Of a DNA stretch of 64,000 nucleotides, positions 50,595-58,927 are shown piece by piece (within the stretch, counting starts at the first letter, position 1; each line of letters begins with the position of its first letter). The position numbers and the translations under genes are program-made. Origin of the DNA: JAJDXW01 sp965202895 (GTDB lineage Bacteria > Pseudomonadota > Gammaproteobacteria > HK1); contig OZ241901.1 of assembly GCA_965202895.1 (NCBI GenBank), positions 1,798,001 through 1,862,000 on the forward strand. Reading direction: 5' to 3'. The notes beneath the pieces were generated by a model that saw nothing but the letters and a program-made list of their open reading frames with translations, was not told the origin of the DNA and searched no databases.

Positions 50595-50728
50595 CGGCGT
50601 TTGCTCCGCCCGACGAGGCCGCACGGTCGCCGACGACCGACGCTCTGGCTCCCGCCGCCGCGGCGGCCGGGCCGAACGACCGTTGCGCGCCGGGTCCGTG
50701 TTCCATATCGTGCGGGAGAACCCTCCGA

Positions 50729-51871
50729 ATGGAGCACCCGATGCGGTCGAGGCCTTCCCAGAAGATCGAAACCCTTCGCGTCCACGTCGTGAACCTCCCG
50801 GTGCGGGCCGTCCACTCGCACGGGAGCGGCGACGTGGCGGGCATCCGCAGCGTCCTCCTGGAAGTGACGACGGACGGTGGACTGACCGGTTGGGGCGAGG
50901 CTTCGCCGTGGCCGGTGTTCACCGGCACCGTGGAGGGGAACGCCGCCGCCCTGCACGTCCATCTGCGCCCCCATCTCGTCGGCGCCGACCCGGTGCAGGT
51001 GGAGAAGCATCTGATGGCGGCGGACCGGATCGTCGTTGGTTGCCCGGAGGCGAAGGCGGCGCTGGAGACCGCACTCCTCGACCTCACCGGGCAGATGACC
51101 GGCCTCTCGATCGCGGAGCTGGTCGGGGGGCGCCACCGCGACTCGGTGCCGGTGAGTTTTTCCGTCGCCAACCCCGACTTCGAAGCCGACCTTCGCGACG
51201 TCGCCCGCATCCACGAGGACGGGGTACGCCTGTTCAAGCTCAAGACCGGATTCGCCGATCACGCCTTCGACCGGATGCGCCTCGAAGCGCTGCGCGAACG
51301 GTACGGCGCGGGGGTGAGCCTTCGCGTCGACTACAATCAGGGGCTTCGCGCCACCGATGCGATCCGCACCCTGCGGGACCTCGAATCCTTCGATCTCACC
51401 TTCATCGAGCAGCCGGTGAAGAGGCACGAGCGCGCGGCGCTCGCGGAGATCGCCCGCGCCATCGACACCCCGGTCATGGCCGACGAATCCGTCTTCGATC
51501 CGCGCGAGGCGCTGGACGGCGTGGGGATGCGCCTCGCCGACGTGTTCGCGCTCAAGATCATGAAGTCGGGCGGGATCCGCCGCGCCCTGGAGGTGGCGGC
51601 GATCGCCCGGTCGGGGGGCATCGACGTCTACGGCGGCTGCATGTTCGAGACCGGGGTCGCGCACGCGGCGGGCGCCCACCTCATGGCCGCGCTGCCGGAC
51701 CTGCATCTCGGCTGCGAGTTCTACATGTCGACGTACTACACCCGCGAGGACGTATTGGCCGAGCCGTTTCCGGTGCGCGGCGGGCGGGTCCACGTACCGG
51801 CCGGCCCCGGCCTCGGGGTGGCCGTGGACCCCGACCGCCTGGCGAAGTACCGGACCGACCTGTTGCAGTAG
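50729..51871 (+). CDS. Enolase-superfamily enzyme, muconate-lactonizing (MLE) subgroup
   Basis: TIM-barrel enzyme of 380 aa. Active-site residues of the MLE/epimerase subgroup are visible: K-x-K in LFKLKTGF, Asp and Asn in VDYNQG, Glu in IEQPV, Asp in ADES, and the opposite Lys in LKIMKSGG. The N-terminal capping domain starts IETLRVHVVNLPVRA. It could be a cycloisomerase of muconate-type lactonisation or an amino-acid/dipeptide epimerase; the sequence does not separate these. The nearby amino-acid oxidase and importer make an epimerase acting on an amino-acid derivative attractive. ATG at 50729 (MEHPMRS) follows GGGAGAA; a second ATG is at 50741. Confidence 0.88.
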   Translation: MEHPMRSRPSQKIETLRVHVVNLPVRAVHSHGSGDVAGIRSVLLEVTTDGGLTGWGEASPWPVFTGTVEGNAAALHVHLRPHLVGADPVQVEKHLMAADRIVVGCPEAKAALETALLDLTGQMTGLSIAELVGGRHRDSVPVSFSVANPDFEADLRDVARIHEDGVRLFKLKTGFADHAFDRMRLEALRERYGAGVSLRVDYNQGLRATDAIRTLRDLESFDLTFIEQPVKRHERAALAEIARAIDTPVMADESVFDPREALDGVGMRLADVFALKIMKSGGIRRALEVAAIARSGGIDVYGGCMFETGVAHAAGAHLMAALPDLHLGCEFYMSTYYTREDVLAEPFPVRGGRVHVPAGPGLGVAVDPDRLAKYRTDLLQ

Positions 51872-51999
51872 ACGAAGCGCGGGGGAGCCGTGCCGCTTCC
51901 CCTATACTCCGATGATGCCGCCGTATCGGAACCGGTGCGCGGCCCTCGGCCGACGCGGCGGCCGACGCCATCGGCGCCGACGACAGGGACGGTGATGCG

Positions 52000-52590
52000 G
52001 TGAAGCGCACGATCATCGGCTTTCATCTCGACGAGGACGGCGACTGGGTCGCGGATCTCGATTGCGCCCACGGCCGGCACGTGCGCCACCGTCCGCCCTT
52101 CGTGAACCGCTCGTGGGTCGTGAGCGAGGCCGGACGCAAGGCCATGCTCGGCATGGCGCTCGACTGCGTGCGCTGCGACCGGATGGAATGGCCCGAGGGA
52201 TGCGTCGCCTGGCGCCGGACACCGGAGTTCGACGAGACGACGGTTCCGTCCGGACTCACGTCCGAGCACGCCACGAAGCGCGGCGTCTGGGCCAGGATCC
52301 ACGTGATCCGCGGGGTGCTGCGCTATCACGCCGGCCGGCCGCTCGACCGCTCGTACCGGGTCGATCCGGCGTCGAGCGCGGTCATCGTCCCGGAAGTGCG
52401 GCATCGGGTGGAGCCGGAAGGCCCGGTCCGGTTCTTCATCGAGTTCTCGCGGGTGGGGCCGGATCACCCCCCGAGGTCTGCCCGTTCACCCTCCATGGGG
52501 CGGGCCGACGCCCGTGCACGGAGGAACGTTCCTTCGTCTTCTCCTCCCGGGCCGGCCTCTCATCGTTCCCCCGCCGCATCGCGGTGGTAG
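52000..52590 (+). CDS. DUF3565-DUF1971 fusion protein
   Basis: A protein of 196 aa starting GTG at 52000. The first 65 residues match the pattern of DUF3565 (IIGFHLDEDGDWVADLDCAH, then HVRHRPPFVNRSWVV and a Cys pair DCVRCD), a small possibly metal-binding domain. Residues about 75-150 resemble DUF1971, the cupin-like domain found at the N-terminus of some TehB proteins (ETTVPSGLTSEHATKRGVWA, VPEVRHRVEPEGPVRFFIEF). The last 45 residues are Ser/Pro/Arg-rich and overlap the 3' end of the convergent ABC ATPase gene, so they may be a read-on tail. Function is unknown; no methyltransferase domain follows. Confidence 0.75.
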   Translation: MKRTIIGFHLDEDGDWVADLDCAHGRHVRHRPPFVNRSWVVSEAGRKAMLGMALDCVRCDRMEWPEGCVAWRRTPEFDETTVPSGLTSEHATKRGVWARIHVIRGVLRYHAGRPLDRSYRVDPASSAVIVPEVRHRVEPEGPVRFFIEFSRVGPDHPPRSARSPSMGRADARARRNVPSSSPPGPASHRSPAASRW

Positions 52591-53444
52591 CGGGCGAGGA
52601 ACGCGCGGGTCCGCGGGTTGCGCGGATGGACCATCACCTCCGCGGCCGTCCCTTCCTCCACCAGCAGCCCCTGGTCCATGAAGAGCACCCGGTCCGCCAC
52701 GTCGCGGGCGAAGGCCATCTCGTGGGTCACCACGACCATCGTCGCCCCCTCCCGGGCCAGATCCTTCATCACCTCGAGCACCTCGCCCACCAGCTCCGGA
52801 TCGAGGGCGGAGGTCACCTCGTCGAACAGCAGCACCTCCGGCGACATGGCGAGGGCGCGCGCGATGGCGACCCGCTGCTGCTGGCCGCCGGACAGCTCGC
52901 GCGGCCGGCGGTCCTCCATGCCTTCGAGGCCGACCCGGCGGAGCAGGTCCACGGCCGCGCGGCGCGCCTCGCCTTGCGGGACCTTCTTCACCACCACCTG
53001 GCCGATCATGACGTTCTCGATCGCGGTCTTGTGGGCGAAGAGGTCGAACTGCTGGAACACCATGCCGAAGCGGGCGCGGAACCGCGCGAGGTCCCGGCCG
53101 GCCGGCAGGGTCCTGCGCGCGGCGAAGTCGAGCGCCCGATCGTCGAGCGTCAGGGCGCCTCCGGTCGGCTCTTCGAGCAGGTTGAGGCAGCGAAGGGTGG
53201 TGGACTTGCCGCAGCCGGAGGGGCCGATGATGACCACCACCTCGCCCGCGTGCACGTCGAACGAGACGCCGCGCACCGCCTGGACGTCGCCGTAGCTCTT
53301 CCGGAGATCGCGCACGGACAGCATGGGACGGCCCCGGCGGTTCTCCGCCGCACCGTCCCCTGCCGCGCCGCCGGTCGCCGCCGCATCAGCCGCCGCCGTA
53401 CCGGCCGCCGCCGCATCGGCGGGGGAAGTCGGGTCACTGGTCAC
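52560..53444 (-). CDS. Polar-amino-acid ABC transporter ATP-binding protein, GlnQ-like
   Basis: ATPase subunit of an amino-acid importer. Walker A is GPSGCGKSTTLRCLNLLE, the Q-loop is GMVFQQFDLFAHKTAIENV, the signature is LSGGQQQRVAIARAL, Walker B is VLLFDEVTSALDPE and the switch His lies in VVVTHEMAFA. The longest frame starts GTG at 53444, overlapping the permease gene by 11 bp. That adds a 40-residue Ala/Gly/Asp leader (ADAAAAGTAAADAAATGG). The conserved protein starts at MLSVRDLRKSYGD, ATG at 53322-53324, which may be the true start. Either way the Ala-rich tract is encoded by GCCGCC repeats. Confidence 0.93.
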   Translation of the reverse strand: MTSDPTSPADAAAAGTAAADAAATGGAAGDGAAENRRGRPMLSVRDLRKSYGDVQAVRGVSFDVHAGEVVVIIGPSGCGKSTTLRCLNLLEEPTGGALTLDDRALDFAARRTLPAGRDLARFRARFGMVFQQFDLFAHKTAIENVMIGQVVVKKVPQGEARRAAVDLLRRVGLEGMEDRRPRELSGGQQQRVAIARALAMSPEVLLFDEVTSALDPELVGEVLEVMKDLAREGATMVVVTHEMAFARDVADRVLFMDQGLLVEEGTAAEVMVHPRNPRTRAFLARYHRDAAGER

Positions 53445-54117
53445 TTCGCGCCTCCAGCCGCTTGCCCCACTGCGTGAGCGGGTACAGGATGACGAAATAG
53501 GCGATGGCCACGCTGGTGTAGACCTCGAGCGGACGGTAGGTGTCGGCCACCACCAGATAGCCGGTGTACATCATGTCCGGCACCGCCACCACGTAGAGGA
53601 GGGCGGTGTTCTTGAACTGGATCACCGACTGGTTCACGAACGGCGGCACCATCCGGCGCACCGCCTGCGGCAGGACGACGTGCCACATCATTTCCCCGTA
53701 GGTCATGCCGATCGCTCGCGCCGCCTGCCACTGCCCCTTGTCGATGGAGATGATGCCGCCCCGGAAGATCTCCGTCGCGAAGCATCCCATGTAGAGGGTC
53801 AGCCCGATCCCCGCCGCCAGCCAGCCGGGCAGGGAGACCTCCCCGCCCGGGAAGAGGGCGCTCAGCAGGATCGGCAGTGCGAAGAAGAACCAGACGATCT
53901 GCACCAGCACCGGGGTGCAGCGGAACGTCTCGACGTAGACGTGGATGGGGCCGCTCAGCCACCACCGGTTCGCGAGCAGCCCCATCCCGCAGACGACCCC
54001 GATCAGCAGCCCGCCGGCCACCGTGGCGGAGGCGTAGGCGAGGGTGATCAGGAGCCCCTTCAGCCACCATCCTTCGTAGCCGGCGAAGATCATGTGGAAG
54101 TCCCAGTCGTAGCCCAT
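53434..54117 (-). CDS. Polar-amino-acid ABC transporter permease, HisM/GlnP-like
   Basis: Inner-membrane permease of 227 aa with about five helices. Family features are LLITLAYASATVAGGLLIGV, YVETFRCTPVLVQIVWFFFALP and the EAA-type coupling motif GQWQAARAIGMTYGEMMWHV with VLPQAVRRMVPPFVNQ. The ATG is at 54115-54117. Only one permease gene is present, so it would have to work as a homodimer or need a second permease elsewhere. It lies 36 bp after the oxidase gene and overlaps the ATPase gene. The matching binding protein at 45 kb is its most likely partner. Confidence 0.93.
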   Translation of the reverse strand: MGYDWDFHMIFAGYEGWWLKGLLITLAYASATVAGGLLIGVVCGMGLLANRWWLSGPIHVYVETFRCTPVLVQIVWFFFALPILLSALFPGGEVSLPGWLAAGIGLTLYMGCFATEIFRGGIISIDKGQWQAARAIGMTYGEMMWHVVLPQAVRRMVPPFVNQSVIQFKNTALLYVVAVPDMMYTGYLVVADTYRPLEVYTSVAIAYFVILYPLTQWGKRLEARSDQ

Positions 54118-54153
54118 GGTTCCGGCTCCCTTCTTGCTGCCGCCGCCCGCCGG

Positions 54154-55416
54154 TCAGAACCGTCGGTCCGGCCGGAACGGCGTGAGGTCGACGCTCGGAG
54201 GCTTGCCGGCCGCCAGCTCCGAGATCAGCTTGCCGGTGATGCCCCCCATCGTGAGGCCCAGGTGGTCGTGGCCGAACGCGAACCAGGCGTTGGGGTGGCG
54301 CGGCGAACGTCCGATCACCGGCTTGGAGTCCGGGTGCGACGGGCGAGGCCCCATCCACTCGGTGAGGCGCTCGCGCCCGAGCGCCGGGAACAGTGCCTCG
54401 GCGTGGCGGCGGACGAGGCGGGCGTTCGCGAAGTCCGGCGCCGCTTCCGGGGCCGCGAACTCGGCGATGCCCCCGGCGCGGATCCCGTCCAGCATCGGCG
54501 TCACCGCGATGTGGCGGTCGACCGAGATGACGCCGCCGTTCATCTCCACCTCCGTGCCGTGGAACACGACGTGATAGCCGCGTTCGGCTTCGAGCGGGAC
54601 CTTCGATCCGAGCCGGGCGGCGAGCCTCCGCGACCAGACCCCGGCCGCGACCACGACCCGCTCCACCGGGAGGGCGCCGCCGTCCCCCGCGGTGCGGATC
54701 GCGCGCACGCCGTTCGGGCCGACGTCGAATCCTCGCACCTCCCGGCGAAGGAAGGCGCCGCCCCGCCGCCGGAAGAGCGCGGCGAGCGCCTGCACGAGCC
54801 GCAGGGGGTCGAAGGTGTGGGAGAAGCCGGGGACCCGGTACGCGCGCACCACGTCCTTCGAGAGCGCGGGTTGCACCTGCCGCGCCTCGTTGCCGTCGAG
54901 CAGGTCCAGCCGGACGCCGTTTCGCCGCCGGAGGTCGAAGGCGTAGGCCGCCCCCTGGAAGGTCTCCTCGCGCTCGAAGGTGAACGTGAGCCCGGTCCGG
55001 CTCATCAGGTGTCCGGCGCCGGCCTCGGCCACCAGCGGATCGATGCCCTCGTGCGCGCGATCGAGCAGGCTCTGCCGGGCGGCCGCGATCGCCTCCACCC
55101 GGCCGCGGCGGGCGTTGACGGCGAAGCGGACGAACCAGGGCAGGGCGCGCGCGGCGTGGCCGAGGCGCAGCTTGAGCGGCGAGTCGGCGTCGAAGAGCAT
55201 CCCCGGCGCCTTCCCGAGCACGCCGGGCATGGCCGCGGGGGGGCAGGACGCGATACCGAACCCGCCGAGGTTGCCGCGCGATGCCTCTTCGCCGGGTTCG
55301 CCGCGGTCGAGCAGGGTGACCGCGAACCCCTCGTTCTGCAGGTGGAGGGCGCAGCAGACGCCTACCATGCCCGCGCCGATGACGGTGATCGTGGGTTCGG
55401 CGGCCATCGGATGCAC
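54154..55416 (-). CDS. FAD-dependent D-amino-acid dehydrogenase-like oxidoreductase (DadA/DAO family)
   Basis: A 420-aa flavoprotein. The dinucleotide motif TVIGAGMVGVCCALHLQNEG is at about residues 11-30, and the family block LLDRGEPGEEASRGNLGGFG follows. VVVAAGVWSRRLAARLG and the C-terminal VIGRSPRHPNAWFAFGHDHLG are typical of DadA-like enzymes. It would oxidise an amino acid (often D-form or N-alkyl) to the keto acid, passing electrons to the respiratory chain or O2. The start is ATG at 55416 (MHPMAAEP) or 55407. First gene of the run into the permease and ATPase genes, so the imported amino acid is probably its substrate. Confidence 0.9.
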   Translation of the reverse strand: MHPMAAEPTITVIGAGMVGVCCALHLQNEGFAVTLLDRGEPGEEASRGNLGGFGIASCPPAAMPGVLGKAPGMLFDADSPLKLRLGHAARALPWFVRFAVNARRGRVEAIAAARQSLLDRAHEGIDPLVAEAGAGHLMSRTGLTFTFEREETFQGAAYAFDLRRRNGVRLDLLDGNEARQVQPALSKDVVRAYRVPGFSHTFDPLRLVQALAALFRRRGGAFLRREVRGFDVGPNGVRAIRTAGDGGALPVERVVVAAGVWSRRLAARLGSKVPLEAERGYHVVFHGTEVEMNGGVISVDRHIAVTPMLDGIRAGGIAEFAAPEAAPDFANARLVRRHAEALFPALGRERLTEWMGPRPSHPDSKPVIGRSPRHPNAWFAFGHDHLGLTMGGITGKLISELAAGKPPSVDLTPFRPDRRF

Positions 55417-55549
55417 GCGCTCCTCTGATGAGTGTTGCCGGGGATTCGAGGCCCTTCGGGGTCCCGGTGGGCCGGCGCGGCCCTGGAGGCCGGGGGCCGC
55501 CCCGCCGCCCTTGCGCGGCGGCCGCCCCCGGCCGGTCCGCGGCCCGGCG

Positions 55550-56752
55550 TCAGCTTGGGCCGCCGGTCACCACGTCGAAGACGGAGCTGTCGTCCTCGTG
55601 GCTCAGGATGAGCTTGGTGCGGCCGTCCGGCAGGATCTCGCGCTTGACGACGGCGTGGCCCTCGTGGCGGGCCGTCTCCTTGCGGATGCGCTCGGTCACG
55701 CCTCCGCGCCATTCCAGCGCGACGGGCTCCCATCGGCGGCTCTTCGCCGAGCGGTAGGCCGCGTCCATGACCGCGTTCACGACGTAGCCGTCGTAGAACG
55801 TCTCGCGGGGCTCGCCCCCGGCCTCGATGGCCCGGAACATGTCGGCGAACATGTCCGCGTAGCCGAGCTCGGCCACCTCGTCGCCCACCGGGAACAGCCA
55901 GCCCCGCGTCGATTCGAGCTTCTCGGCGACGTATCCCGGACCACCGCCGGAGACGTACATCTCGTAGCCGGTGCGCAGGAAGTGGTTCAGCCAGATGGTC
56001 CCCTCGGTGCCGGCGACCTCGTCGCGAAGGTCCATTCCGCCGCGGAACGACCAGCTGACCTCGAACTGGCCGAGCGCCCCCGACTCGAAGCGGATCAGGC
56101 ATACGGCGTTGTCCTCGGCCTCGATCGGGTGCACCAGGGTGTCCGCCCAGCACATCACCTCCACCGGGCGGTTTCCCTTCCCGGCGAAGGTCCGGATGAT
56201 CTCGATGCAGTGGCATCCGAGATCGACGATGGCGCCCCCGCCCGCCTGGCCGGCGTCCCAGAACCACGCGCTATGCGGGCCGGGATGCGTCTCCCGCGAT
56301 CGGACCCAGGTCACGTCGCCGACGGCCCCGCCGCGCACCGCGGCGGCCGCCTTCAGCGTCTTCGGGGTGTAGACGAGGTCTTCGAGGTAGCCGGCGAACA
56401 CGCCGGCCGCTTCGACGGTGTCGAGGATCCGCTTCGCCTCCGCCGCGTCGCGGGCGAGAGGCTTGGTGCACAGGACCGGCTTGCCGGCAGCGGCGGCGAG
56501 GGCGATCGCCTCCTCGTGGAGGAAGTTGGGAAGTCCGACGACGACGGTGTCCGTGTCGGGGTGCTCGACGGCCGCCTTCATCGACGTGGTGTGGTGCGGG
56601 ACGGCCCAGCGCCCGGCGAACGCCTTGCCGCGCTCCTCGGACCGCGAGTACGCCACCGCCACCCGGTCACGGCTCCGCCGGTGGTGGAGGGTCATGGTGT
56701 AGAAGTCCCCGATGAGGCCCGTCCCCAGCATCGTCACCGATCGTCCTCTCAT
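55550..56752 (-). CDS. Gfo/Idh/MocA-family oxidoreductase 1
   Basis: NAD(P)-dependent sugar or polyol dehydrogenase, 400 aa. The Rossmann motif is TMLGTGLIGDFYTMTL, the catalytic Lys region is VLCTKPLARDAAEAKRILD (the EKP motif is TKP here), and the C-terminal sheet domain includes WFWDAGQAGGGAIVDLGCHC. Start ATG at 56750-56752 with AAAGGAGA upstream; an open frame extends further but without family similarity. It lies 100 bp downstream of the second sugar permease, as the last gene of the sugar operon. The acidic residue of EKP changed to Thr may affect activity and is worth noting. Confidence 0.9.
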   Translation of the reverse strand: MRGRSVTMLGTGLIGDFYTMTLHHRRSRDRVAVAYSRSEERGKAFAGRWAVPHHTTSMKAAVEHPDTDTVVVGLPNFLHEEAIALAAAAGKPVLCTKPLARDAAEAKRILDTVEAAGVFAGYLEDLVYTPKTLKAAAAVRGGAVGDVTWVRSRETHPGPHSAWFWDAGQAGGGAIVDLGCHCIEIIRTFAGKGNRPVEVMCWADTLVHPIEAEDNAVCLIRFESGALGQFEVSWSFRGGMDLRDEVAGTEGTIWLNHFLRTGYEMYVSGGGPGYVAEKLESTRGWLFPVGDEVAELGYADMFADMFRAIEAGGEPRETFYDGYVVNAVMDAAYRSAKSRRWEPVALEWRGGVTERIRKETARHEGHAVVKREILPDGRTKLILSHEDDSSVFDVVTGGPS

Positions 56753-56852
56753 GCGCTTTCTCCTTTCGAATCGATCTCGATACGGGATGATTCCATGCTG
56801 CGTCACTGCGTCACTGCGTCACGAGGGCCGCTTCGGGGTCCTCCTCCACGGG

Positions 56853-57863
56853 CTACTCCCCGATGATCCGGGTGTACGCGGCGGCGACCGCGAGGATGAT
56901 GCCCCCGAAGAGGATCTGGCGCGCCGCCTCCGGCATCTGCAGCACGGTCAGCAGCGTGGTGAGGACGGTCAGGATGAGCGCCCCGACGATGCTCCCCGCA
57001 TAGCCGCCGCGCCCGCCGTAGATGGACGTCCCGCCGATGACCGCCGCCGCCACCGACGGCAGCAGGAAGGGGTCCACGAGATCGAGCGATGCGGTCTTGA
57101 TGAGGCCGGCGTAGACGAGGCCCGCGACCCCCGCGAGGAATCCCGAAACGACGTAGAGCACGACGAGGACCGTCCGTACCGGCACCCCCGCGAGCCGCGC
57201 CGCGGTCTCGTTGTCGCCCACCGCGTAGAGCAGCCGGCCGTAGCCGAAGCGCCGCAGCGCGTAGAGGATGAATGCGGCGAGCGGAACGAAGAGCAGCAGG
57301 CTGTTCGGCAGGCCGAAGGAGAGGCCCGAGCCGAGCCACGCGAACTCCTTCGGCACCGCCGATCCGCTGGTCAGCACGCTTCGCTGGTACACGGTGAGGC
57401 ATCCCGCCACCACCAGTCCCATGCCGAGGGTCATGATGAGCGGATGGACGCGCAGGATGCCCGCGCCGACGCCGCTGACGAGTCCGGCGAGCGATGCGGC
57501 TCCGAGCGCGATGAGCACGGCCACGAACGGTCCCTCGATGGGGGTCTGGGTGGCCATGACGAACGAGGCCATCGTGGCCACCGCGGCCACCGAGAGGTCG
57601 ATACCCCCCGTGATCATGGTCAGGGTCTGGCAGGCGGCGAGGATGGCGAGCGGAATCGCGAACTTGAGCGTGTTCGTGAGCCAGATGTGGTTGATGATGC
57701 CGGGCCGCGCGAGGTGCAGGGCGAGGATGAGGAGCAGGAGCAGGAGCAGGAGCGGAATCAGGGGGTGGTCGCGCATGAGCCGGAGGACCCGCTCCCCCCG
57801 CCCCGCGGCGGGCCGCCGGGGATCCCCGTCCGCGCCGGCCGTCTCCGTTCGGCGGCCGATCAC
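56853..57863 (-). CDS. Ribose-type sugar ABC transporter permease (RbsC-like), second copy
   Basis: Inner-membrane permease of 336 aa in the RbsC/AraH family. Motifs are TMITGGIDLSVAAVATMASF, VHPLIMTLGMGLVVAGCLTV and the coupling loop LLYAVGDNETAARLAGVPV, with AAVIGGTSIYGGRGGYAGS near the end. It starts GTG at 57861-57863, overlapping the stop of the first permease (GTGA). A short hydrophilic leader precedes a Leu-run helix (LIPLLLLLLLLILALHLA). With the other permease it probably forms a heterodimeric channel. Confidence 0.94.
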   Translation of the reverse strand: MIGRRTETAGADGDPRRPAAGRGERVLRLMRDHPLIPLLLLLLLLILALHLARPGIINHIWLTNTLKFAIPLAILAACQTLTMITGGIDLSVAAVATMASFVMATQTPIEGPFVAVLIALGAASLAGLVSGVGAGILRVHPLIMTLGMGLVVAGCLTVYQRSVLTSGSAVPKEFAWLGSGLSFGLPNSLLLFVPLAAFILYALRRFGYGRLLYAVGDNETAARLAGVPVRTVLVVLYVVSGFLAGVAGLVYAGLIKTASLDLVDPFLLPSVAAAVIGGTSIYGGRGGYAGSIVGALILTVLTTLLTVLQMPEAARQILFGGIILAVAAAYTRIIGE

Positions 57864-58927
57864 GCGCGCCGCTCCCGGAGCGCGGCGAGGCCCCCCAGCA
57901 TGACCACCGCGACGAGCATCGCGCCTTCGAAGACGGTGGCCAGGTTCGAGTCCATGCCGAGGAAGGTGAGGTCCGCCCGCACGAGGCGAAGGATGAACAC
58001 GGCCACGATGGGGCCGATCAGCCCTCCGCGTCCGCCGGCCAGGCTCACCCCGCCGAGGACCACCGCGGCGATGCTGGCGAGCAGGTAGGGGCCGGGGAGC
58101 GGGGCGCCGATACCGGTGCTCATGGTCACCGTGAGTCCCGCGAGCGCGGCGAAGAGCCCGGTGATCGCGTAGGCCGCGACCTTGGTGCGGCCGACGTGGA
58201 CGCCGCTCCGGAACGCGGCCTGCCGGTCGCTGCCGATCGCGTAGATCGAGAGGCCGAGGGCGGAACGGCGCACCGGGATCCAGACGACGGCGACGAGGAC
58301 GGCGAGCAGCAGCAGCGCCTTGGGCGCCCACACGGTGCCGATCGTCCCGGTGATGAGGTTGCGGAGCCACTCCGCGACCGCGCCGCCCGGCGTCTTCATG
58401 ACCAGCAGCGCGGCGCCTCCCCATACGAACAGCATGGCGAGGGTCACGATGATGTCCGGCACCCGGGTGAGGACGACCAGCGCTCCGTTCACCGCCCCCA
58501 TCGCGAGGCCGAGGGCGACGACGGCGAAGACCGCCAGCACCGCGAACGCCTCGCTCTCGCCCTGCATCAGGGACGCGGCGACCACCCCCGCGAGGGCCAT
58601 CATGGAGGCGATCGAGAGGTCGATGCCGGCGGCCAGCACGGCCACCGACTGGCCGGCCGCGGCGAGCGCGACGGGGAGGGCGGCGAGCGCGAGGGCGGTG
58701 ATGCCGGGCGCCCCGAACCTCGGCTGGATGAGCTTCGTCACCACGAGGAGCAGGACGAGCAGCACCCAAAGGCCGATGACCCAGGCGTTGCGGTGGGCGA
58801 AGCGGCGGAGCCGGCCGCCGAACCCGTGATCCGGCGGCGGCGGGGGCGGGGGCGAGGAGGCCGTCCGGATGCCGGCGGGGCCGGCCGGGGGGGAGGTTGC
58901 GGCGGACCCCGGAGGCGAAGGGCTCAC
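57860..58927 (-). CDS. Ribose-type sugar ABC transporter permease (RbsC-like), first copy
   Basis: RbsC/AraH-family permease of 355 aa. Family motifs are LAAGIDLSIASMMALAGVVA, VPDIIVTLAMLFVWGGAALL, the coupling loop LSIYAIGSDRQAAFRSGVHV and VVLGGVSLAGGRGGLIGP. It begins GTG at 58925-58927 in overlap with the ATPase stop. The first 40 residues form a Pro/Ser/Ala-rich tract ending in seven prolines, again low complexity and probably cytoplasmic. Two different permease genes in the operon indicate a heteromeric channel, as in some sugar and autoinducer importers. Confidence 0.94.
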   Translation of the reverse strand: MSPSPPGSAATSPPAGPAGIRTASSPPPPPPPDHGFGGRLRRFAHRNAWVIGLWVLLVLLLVVTKLIQPRFGAPGITALALAALPVALAAAGQSVAVLAAGIDLSIASMMALAGVVAASLMQGESEAFAVLAVFAVVALGLAMGAVNGALVVLTRVPDIIVTLAMLFVWGGAALLVMKTPGGAVAEWLRNLITGTIGTVWAPKALLLLAVLVAVVWIPVRRSALGLSIYAIGSDRQAAFRSGVHVGRTKVAAYAITGLFAALAGLTVTMSTGIGAPLPGPYLLASIAAVVLGGVSLAGGRGGLIGPIVAVFILRLVRADLTFLGMDSNLATVFEGAMLVAVVMLGGLAALRERRA

